64,000 nt of DNA, from NCBI GenBank assembly GCA_024346835.1, contig AP024867.1, positions 868,001 through 932,000 on the forward strand, read 5' to 3'. This DNA comes from Vibrio comitans. Its GTDB lineage: Bacteria > Pseudomonadota > Gammaproteobacteria > Enterobacterales > Vibrionaceae. The stretch's first letter is position 1, and each line of letters starts with the position of its first letter. Both the position numbers and the translations under genes were made by a program. This document shows, piece after piece, positions 54,696 through 63,400 of this stretch. The notes beneath the pieces are model-generated. The model searched no databases. It was not told the origin of the DNA and saw only the letters and a program-made list of their open reading frames with translations.

Positions 54696-55620
54696 CGTCA
54701 TCCAGGAAGCTGCAAAGCAGCTATCCAGGACCTTAGAGAGTGCTGAACTTAGACATTGCCTATCTAATTCTGTGCTCACTAAGGTCCTGACTTTCGTCAG
54801 GATGACGCAGTGGTTCGGGTGAGGTTTTGTTCGAATGATGCAGACGTGATGGTTTCGATGACGTTTGATTCGAATTATGGGGGCTCGGTTGTTCAGGTGA
54901 GGTTTGATTTGAGTGGCGAGGGTTCGATGGATACAACGACACATTTCGCACGCCATCACCTCCATCGTCATCCTGGAAGTTGCAAAGCAACTATCCAGGA
55001 TCTTAGAGAGTAACGAACTTAGCTATTACCTAATCTAACTAGGTGTGCACCAAGGTCCTGACGTTCGTCAGGATGACGCGGTGGTTCGGGTGAGGTTTGG
55101 TTAGCTAGATGTAGACGCAGTGGTTTCGATGACGTTTGATTCGAATTATGGGGGCTCGGTTGTTCAGGTGAAGTTTGATTTGAGTGGCGAGGGTTCGATG
55201 GATACGACGACACATTTCGCACGCCATCACCTCCATCGTCATCCTGGAAACTGCAGAGCAGTTATCCAGGATCTTAGAGAGCACTAAACCTAGCCTTTGC
55301 CGAACCTAACTCAGTGCGCACCAAGATCCTGATTTTCATCAGGATGACGTGGTAGCTCGAGTGAGATTTTGTTCGAATGATGCAGACGCGGTGGTTTCGA
55401 TGACGTTTGATTTGAATTATGTGGACTCGGTAGTTCAGGTGAGGTTTGATTCAAGTGACGAGGGTTCGGTGGACGTGGTGGCTCAGTTCGCACACCATAA
55501 CCTCCATCGTCATCCTGGAAACTGCAGAGCAGTTATCCAGGATCTTAGAGAGAACCGATCTTAGCCAATACTTAATCTAACTCAGTACGCACTAAGGTCC
55601 TGATTTTCATCAGGATGACG
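54696..55620. repeat. REPIN-like repeat array G (period 271 bp)
   Basis: Four elements of 112-113 bp at 54696, 54966, 55237 and 55508 are spaced 270, 271 and 271 bp. The approximately 158-bp spacer between elements is itself strongly conserved and contains internal TTCGATG/TTTGATT sub-repeats. The left stems vary (AGCTGC/GCAGCT, AGTTGC/GCAACT, AACTGC/GCAGTT) but stay paired. The array fills the 1.1 kb between phnR and the FAD enzyme. The repetitive NQTSPEP-like frames on the minus strand are not credible genes. Confidence 0.93.
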
Positions 55621-55665
55621 TTATGGTACAGGTTACCACGATTTTATAATTCAACTTTTATACAC

Positions 55666-55688
55666 AACCCAGACAAAAACTCTGGGTT
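55666..55688. other. Hairpin in the leader of the FAD oxidoreductase gene
   Basis: AACCCAGA and TCTGGGTT form a perfect 8-bp stem with a 7-nt loop, 59 bp before the ATG. No T-run follows. It could be an operator or an mRNA leader structure. Confidence 0.4.
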
Positions 55689-55747
55689 AAATTCTCACGC
55701 CTAAAATTCGGCGTATTGTACAAAAATAACTCAAAAGCAGGTGTGTC

Positions 55748-57154
55748 ATGAGTGAAAAAACGCATCCTTGTCATTGGATTGCAGAAGCCAAACAAAAGGA
55801 AAATTGGGAAGAGCCTAGTCCTCTACAACAAGATATCGAAGCTGATGTCTGTATTGTTGGCGGTGGCTATACGGGGCTTTGGACAGCCATCATGCTCAAA
55901 AAAAAGTCACCGGAAACTAAGGTGGTTGTTTTAGAAAAGCGTTTCTGTGGTTCGGGAGCATCTGGTGTGAATGGCGGTTGCATGCTGACGTGGGCGACAA
56001 AATATCCATCTATGGTAAAGCTGTTTGGTGAGCAACAAGCGAAGTTTCTAGTGCAAGAGTCCGAGCAGGTCATTTACGAGATTGAAGCCTTTTGTAAAGA
56101 GCACGATATTGATGCAGGTCTTCGTCGCCATGGCACTTACTATACTGCTACCAACTCGGCCCAATGTGGCTCAATGAGCCCAACGGTAGATAAGCTTGAA
56201 GCCCTTGGAATAAACAGTTGGCGCCAAGTCACTGAGCAAGAGCTAAAAGAGAATACGGGTTCCAACAAGCACATCGAGGGTTATTTCTCAGAAGCAGCAG
56301 GAAGTGTCCAGCCCGCTTTATTGGCTAGAGGACTACGAAAAGTCGCACTGCAGCTTGGTGTTGAAATCTATGAAAATACTGAGATGACCAAACTTGATTA
56401 TGGTCAGCCTGCAAAGGTTGTGACTAAGCAAGGAATCGTTACTGCAAAGAAGGTGGTATTAGCCCTCAATGCCTGGATGGTCGAGCAGTTCAAAGCGTTT
56501 AAAAATAGCATTGTGGTGGTTTCTTCGGATATGGTGATCACTAAACCAAATCCAGACAAGCTTAAGCAGGCGATGCTAGCCGATGGCGCTACTGTAGTCG
56601 ATTCCCGCATCTTTGTTCACTACTATCGCGATACTGTTGATGGGCGCTTGATGCTAGGAAAGGGAGGAAACCAGTTTTCCTTTAACAACCAAGTAGAGCC
56701 AATGTTTAATCAAGAGTCAAAGTACTTGGGCTTGCTAAAGCATTCTTTTGATACGCTTTTCCCTAATATTGGGGGAGAGCAGATTACTGCCAACTGGACC
56801 GGCGGCTCTGATCGCTCCACTACGGGTTTCCCCTTCTTTGGCAATATTAAGCAGCAAGACAATGTGTTTTATGGATTAGGCTATTCTGGCAACGGGGTAG
56901 CTCAGACTCGCATTGGTGGCAAGATCTTATCTTCAATGGTGCTTGGTGAAGACAATGAGTATGCCAGTTGCTCATTAACAGGTGGTCCGAGAGGATACTT
57001 TCCGCCAGAGCCTGCGCGTTGGTTAGGGGCCATGGCGGTTCGAGATGCAGTTCGTCGAAAAGAGACTGCAGAAGACAAAGAGCAAAAGCCTTTAGTAATA
57101 GACAAGCTATTGGCAAAGTTAGCAGGCCCTGCGGGTAAGGCTGATAAGGTATAG
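55748..57154 (+). CDS. FAD-dependent amine oxidoreductase (DAO family), probable PbfD-type
   Basis: A 468-residue flavoprotein of the D-amino-acid/glycine oxidase family. The FAD-binding Rossmann motif is VCIVGGGYTGLWTAIMLKKK (about residues 33-52), ending in an acidic strand (VVVLEKRF). A second FAD region lies near GLGYSGNGVAQTRIGGKILS (about 378-397). In AEP clusters such enzymes oxidise N-substituted aminoethylphosphonates to feed PhnWX. I infer that role here from position after phnR; glycine-betaine-type amines are the alternative. It does not share the TGGT-type dyad near its start and has its own terminator. Confidence 0.78.
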   Translation: MSEKTHPCHWIAEAKQKENWEEPSPLQQDIEADVCIVGGGYTGLWTAIMLKKKSPETKVVVLEKRFCGSGASGVNGGCMLTWATKYPSMVKLFGEQQAKFLVQESEQVIYEIEAFCKEHDIDAGLRRHGTYYTATNSAQCGSMSPTVDKLEALGINSWRQVTEQELKENTGSNKHIEGYFSEAAGSVQPALLARGLRKVALQLGVEIYENTEMTKLDYGQPAKVVTKQGIVTAKKVVLALNAWMVEQFKAFKNSIVVVSSDMVITKPNPDKLKQAMLADGATVVDSRIFVHYYRDTVDGRLMLGKGGNQFSFNNQVEPMFNQESKYLGLLKHSFDTLFPNIGGEQITANWTGGSDRSTTGFPFFGNIKQQDNVFYGLGYSGNGVAQTRIGGKILSSMVLGEDNEYASCSLTGGPRGYFPPEPARWLGAMAVRDAVRRKETAEDKEQKPLVIDKLLAKLAGPAGKADKV

Positions 57155-57491
57155 ATTGATATTTAATCAGTTAGTTAGCGCTTGTTTTCATATATGTAAA
57201 AATTAGTTTGTAAAAAAGGGGACTGTTTAGCAGTCCCTTTTTTTATACAGTAGTCGGTCAGCAGTATGTCCAGAGTACCTTCGCGTATAGCTTAATGCTT
57301 TTATCCTCCTGCCTCTGATGAGTATTAATAGGTTGAACATAGGAATTTCATCTAATTAATCAGATAGTTGCCTATCAAAGTCACGGAAAGGAGATGATTA
57401 AAGATAAAAGCAATTTTTTTCTGAATTATTCATCAAATTCTTAGTAATGGACCATACTTTTGTTTACGGATTATTGTGGGCGGTGTATTCG
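57155..57491. other. 337-bp gap before the adhesin gene
   Basis: Apart from the terminator at 57214-57246, this holds the adhesin promoter region. A ribosome-like AAAGGAG at about 57387-57393 precedes an out-of-frame ATG. I looked for a cyclic-di-GMP riboswitch core, common upstream of adhesins, and did not find its conserved segments. Confidence 0.3.
57214..57246 (+). terminator. Rho-independent terminator after the FAD enzyme
   Basis: AAAGGGACTG-TTTAG-CAGTCCCTTT is a perfect 10-bp stem followed by Ts. Its A-rich left flank could also let it work on the minus strand. Confidence 0.93.
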
Positions 57492-60400
57492 ATGACGAAT
57501 GAAGACAAAAACAAGCAAGCTACTGAAGTATCAAGGAAAAGCAGAGAACTGAAAAAGGCGCGTAAAGCACGTCGCTTCGTCATTCCTCGCGTTTATGTAC
57601 CACGCCCTTCAACCGTAGCATTTGTTTTACCCTCATATCATGTAGGTTCTACCTCCGCAGAGGAAGGTTTAGAGTCTGAAATATCTCATACAGAATATGC
57701 AGGAAACCCACAGCACGAAGCCTATACGCCAACTGATGTTGAAGGCAATCACACTGTTCATCCTGAGCCAACACCTTATATCGCTGGTGGAGATTATGAA
57801 CCGCCTCACCATACCGAAAATAAAGGCAATCATCACTTCACTCATGAGCATCATTATGGAAAACCAGTCACATCTGTAACAGGAACATCAACCAGTAACT
57901 TTGGGCATTCTGGCGTTACTCCAGTCCCAGTTATCGCCTCACATACGGGTGACCACAAAGACTATTCATATCTGACGCCTCCCGTTGTTGGCGCCCCTGA
58001 ATCAGGAACGGTAGTCGAAGACACCACACTAGCAGTGTCAGGAACAGTGGATATACATAGTGCCCAGAAGGGAGCGCCACTCACATTTAGCCCTGATAAT
58101 CTGCACGGTCAATACGGAGAGTTCACCCTAAATAAAGATACCGGTGAATGGTCCTACTCTCTTGACAACAGTCATCACCAAAATCTTGCGCAAGGAGAGA
58201 CTCACACCGAGATCTTGCATGTAACCGTAACTAGTGCGGCTGGCGTATCTGTTCATCAGGATATTACTGTCACGGTAGAGGGGACCAATGACATCCCGAC
58301 TATCACTAGCCAAGCGCAACATGAGTCAACCAAAGAAGACGGTGTCTTATTCGTAAAAGGTCAGGTTACTGCGAGTGACGTGGATCATGGTGCTTCACTG
58401 ACTTACATCGCCGGCCAAACTCAAGGTCAGTATGGTCAATTCACCCTTGATTCAACCTCGGGTCAATGGAGTTACACGCTCGACAATAATGGCAATCAGG
58501 CTCTTTCTGAAGGCGAGCATCACACTGAAACGATGCTAGTTACTGTAACTGATGAGCATGGAGCATCTACTCATCAAGAAGTTACAGTTGTTGTTGAAGG
58601 GACAAATGATCTACCAACTATCGATGTGATTTTGGCGCAAAAAGCGACAGAAGATGGCACGATTGTACATTCCCAAGTCTATGCCTCTGACGTTGATACT
58701 TTGGATAGTTTAACATTCCAAACTTCCGCAAATGTGCCTGGCTTTACTTTAAACTCTGATGGTACATATTCATTTGATCCTTCCCATCAAGCATATCAGC
58801 ACCTAGCGGAAGGGCAGAAACAAACCATTTCTATTCCTGTCACTGTGTCGGACCCTCATGGTGGTAGTCAGACCAAAGACCTTGTTATTACAGTCACTGG
58901 TACGAATGACAACCCAGTTTTAGCCGTTAGTCAAACCGACTCAGCATCTGGGCGTCTGAGTCAAACAGATGTGGACGATGGAGATACGCATACTTTCACC
59001 ATCATAGACCACAATTCTCAGGTTCCATTTGCTAAAGGACAGTTCGGTGACCTTTATGTTGATGAGAAAACAGGTATTTACACCTATGTGCCTCATGTAT
59101 CTGTCGCTGGGATGAACTACGATCCTGCTACGCACAAATACAGTGGACAAGAGTATTTTCACGTCCAAGTTTCAGATAATCATGGCGGAACAGACGATAA
59201 CTACCTGACATTTGAGGTAGAAGCAACGGCTAGCGCACCTTTGCATCCTGGTGGCCCGGCGGTTATTACTCCTAAGGTAGTGACACCTAGTGTTCCGCAA
59301 ATCTCCATTGGTGTACCACCCTTAAAACCGGCACATCCACCGCAGAATAGTGTAACTATTGACTTATCCAGCTCTAGTGACACTGGTTCTAGCAATACCG
59401 ATGACTTGACCAAAGACACTACTCCGGAGATATCCGGACATACATCTATCCCGTTTTCTGTGGTGACGATTTACGATAGTGGTAGAGAGGTAGCTAAGGT
59501 TACGTCAGATCAAAATGGTGATTATCATGTTGATACTTCGTCACTTTCAGGAACTGAGGGCGGTTTGGTTCATCACTTGGTGGCAAGTGCAGTAGCCCCT
59601 TCGGGTACTACCGCTAATTCTGTGAGTTCTTCAAATTTGGACGTGACCATCGATACTGGCGTGACGGCAACCGATGGTGCGAATACGGCGACGGAAGACC
59701 AGAGTGGAGTGGTCAGTGGTCAGTTAAATCTCGCTACTGATGCCGGAGGTACTGCCGAGGTCACCACCACGGGTGACATTGCCGGTAAGTACGGTACCTA
59801 CCATCTGAAAGCGGATGGTACGTATACCTATACGCTCGACAACACCAAACCGGAAGTGCAGGCGTTTGCCGCGGGCACTCAGCATCAAGACCCAATCAGC
59901 TACAGCGTGACCGATGCGGCAGGCAATACGGCGCAAGCCAAGCTCACAGTGACCATTGCTGGTACCAACGATAACCCAGTGTTGTCGGTGGCGGTGCAAT
60001 CGGTGAGTCAAGGTGGCTTAACGGAAACCGATGTGGATACCGGAGATACACACACCTTTGAGATATTGGATGGTACTAACCCAGTTCAGACGATACACGG
60101 TCAGTTCGGTGACTTGGTATTGGACAAAGACAGTGGTCAGTACGTGTATACGCCTCATGCGGGCGTACAAGGTATGGGTTATGACCCGAAAACACACGAG
60201 TACCGTGGGCACGAGTATTTCCATGTTCAGGTGTCGGATAATCATGGCGGTACGGATGATAAATATCTGACTTTTGAAGTTGCAGGCACGGTGGGTCAGC
60301 CGACTCAACCGGGTGGTCCAGGTGTTATCACTATGAAAGTAGTGCCACCGACCAATCCAACAGGTACTGGTACTTCGACACCACTGCAACAGGTGACGGA

Positions 60401-63400
60401 TACTGCGCCACAACTGAAACCATTTCAGGCACCGCCCGCGAATACGGTGACCATAGACCTTACTGATGGCAGTGACACTGGTAAGAGCCACACAGATGAT
60501 TTGACTTCAGATACGACCCCAACGGTCACTGGTACTACGGTTTTACCTTACTCGGTAGTGACCATCTATGACCACGGTAAGCCAGTGGCGACGGTAACCT
60601 CGGATGGCAATGGTGACTATACGGCTACCTTGCCAACCATGATTGGCTCAGAGCAGGGTGAAGTCCATGACCTAATGGCAGAGGCGTTAGCGCCAAGCCA
60701 AGGCAGTGCGCATAAGACGAGCTCATCAAATTTGGACGTGACCATCGATACAGGCGTGACGGCAACCGATGGTACGAATACGGCGACGGAAGACCAGAGT
60801 GGAGTGGTCAGTGGTCAGTTAAATCTCGCTACTGATGCCGGAGGTACTGCCGAGGTCACCACCACGGGTGACATTGCCGGTAAGTACGGTACCTACCATC
60901 TGAAAGCGGATGGTACGTATACCTATACGCTCGACAACACCAAACCGGAAGTGCAGGCGTTTGCCGCGGGCACTCAGCATCAAGACCCAATCAGCTACAG
61001 CGTGACCGATGCGGCAGGCAATACGGCGCAAGCCAAGCTCACAGTGACCATTGCTGGTACCAACGATAATCCAGTGTTGTCGGTGGCGGTGCAATCGGTG
61101 AGTCAAGGTGGCTTAACGGAAACCGATGTGGATACCGGAGATACACACACCTTTGAGATATTGGATGGCACGAACCCAGTTCAGACGATACACGGTCAGT
61201 TCGGTGACTTGGTATTGGACAAAGACAGTGGTCAGTACGTGTATACGCCTCATGCGGGCGTACAAGGTATGGGTTATGACCCGAAAACACACGAGTACCG
61301 TGGGCACGAGTATTTCCATGTTCAGGTGTCGGATAATCATGGCGGTACGGATGATAAATATGTGACTTTTGAAGTTGCAGGCACGGTGGGTCAGCCGACT
61401 CAACCGGGTGGTCCAGGTGTTATCACTATGAAGGTAGTGCCACCGACCAATCCAATAGGTACAGGTACTTCGACACCACTGCAACAGGTGACGGATACTG
61501 CGCCACAACTGAAACCATTTCAGGCACCGCCAGCGAATACGGTGACCATTGACCTTACTGATGGCAGTGACACTGGTAAGAGCCACACGGATGATTTGAC
61601 TTCAGATACGACCCCAACGGTGACCGGTACTACGGTTTTACCTTACTCGGTAGTGACCATCTATGACCACGGTAAGCCAGTGGCGACGGTAACCTCTGAT
61701 GGCAATGGTGACTATACGGCTACCTTGCCAACCATGACTGGCTCAGAGCAGGGTGAAGTCCATGACCTAATGGCAGAGGCGTTAGCGCCAAGCCAAGGCA
61801 GTGCGTATAAGACGAGCTCATCAAATTTGGACGTGACCATCGATACTGGCGTGACGGCAACCGATGGTACGAATACGGCGACGGAAGACCAGAGTGGAGT
61901 GGTCAGTGGTCAGTTAAATCTCGCTACAGATGCCGGAGGTACTGCCGAGGTCACCACTACGGGTGACATTGCCGGTAAGTACGGTACCTACCATTTAAAT
62001 GCGAATGGCACGTATACCTATACGCTCGAGAACACCAAACCGGAAGTACAGGCGTTTGCAGCGGGCACTCAGCATCAAGATCCAATCAACTACAGCGTGA
62101 CTGATGCGGCAGGCAATACGGCGCAAGCCAAGCTCACAGTGACCATTGCTGGTACCAACGATAACCCAGTGTTGTCGGTGGCGGTGCAATCGGTGAGTCA
62201 AGGTGGCTTAACGGAAACCGATGTGGATACCGGAGATACACACACCTTTGAGATATTGGATGGTACTAACCCAGTTCAGACGATACACGGTCAGTTCGGT
62301 GACTTGGTATTGGACAAAGACAGTGGTCAGTACGTGTATACGCCTCATGCGGGCGTACAAGGTATGGGTTATGACCCGAAAACACACGAGTACCGTGGGC
62401 ACGAGTATTTCCATGTTCAGGTGTCGGATAATCATGGCGGTACGGATGATAAATATCTGACTTTTGAAGTTGCAGGCACGGTGGGTCAGCCGACTCAACC
62501 GGGTGGTCCAGGTGTTATCACTATGAAAGTAGTGCCACCGACCAATCCAACAGGTACTGGTACTTCGACACCACTGCAACAGGTGACGGATACTGCGCCA
62601 CAACTGAAACCATTTCAGGCACCGCCCGCGAATACGGTGACCATAGACCTTACTGATGGCAGTGACACTGGTAAGAGCCACACAGATGATTTGACTTCAG
62701 ATACGACCCCAACGGTCACTGGTACTACGGTTTTACCTTACTCGGTAGTGACCATCTATGACCACGGTAAGCCAGTGGCGACGGTAACCTCGGATGGCAA
62801 TGGTGACTATACGGCTACCTTGCCAACCATGATTGGCTCAGAGCAGGGTGAAGTCCATGACCTAATGGCAGAGGCGTTAGCGCCAAGCCAAGGCAGTGCG
62901 CATAAGACGAGCTCATCAAATTTGGACGTGACCATCGATACAGGCGTGACGGCAACCGATGGTACGAATACGGCGACGGAAGACCAGAGTGGAGTGGTCA
63001 GTGGTCAGTTAAATCTCGCTACTGATGCCGGAGGTACTGCCGAGGTCACCACCACGGGTGACATTGCCGGTAAGTACGGTACCTACCATCTGAAAGCGGA
63101 TGGTACGTATACCTATACGCTCGACAACACCAAACCGGAAGTGCAGGCGTTTGCCGCGGGCACTCAGCATCAAGACCCAATCAGCTACAGCGTGACCGAT
63201 GCGGCAGGCAATACGGCGCAAGCCAAGCTCACAGTGACCATTGCTGGTACCAACGATAATCCAGTGTTGTCGGTGGCGGTGCAATCGGTGAGTCAAGGTG
63301 GCTTAACGGAAACCGATGTGGATACCGGAGATACACACACCTTTGAGATATTGGATGGCACGAACCCAGTTCAGACGATACACGGTCAGTTCGGTGACTT

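Noticed and set aside
54690..55493. Several minus-strand frames with repeated NQTSPEP-like peptides
   Set aside because: They are translations of the 271-bp repeat array. The period is not a multiple of three, so the frame is not kept between units, and there are no ribosome sites.
21694..55620. CRISPR arrays
   Set aside because: The intergenic arrays have long palindromic units and conserved spacers, there are no cas genes, and unit lengths far exceed CRISPR repeats.
55623..55638. TGGTA-N5-TACCA upstream of the FAD oxidoreductase as a fourth PhnR site
   Set aside because: The centre is three bases longer than in the other three dyads and it lies about 110 bp from the start, so half-site spacing is wrong for the same dimer.
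57155..57491. Cyclic-di-GMP riboswitch before the adhesin
   Set aside because: The conserved core segments of the GEMM class could not be found in the gap.
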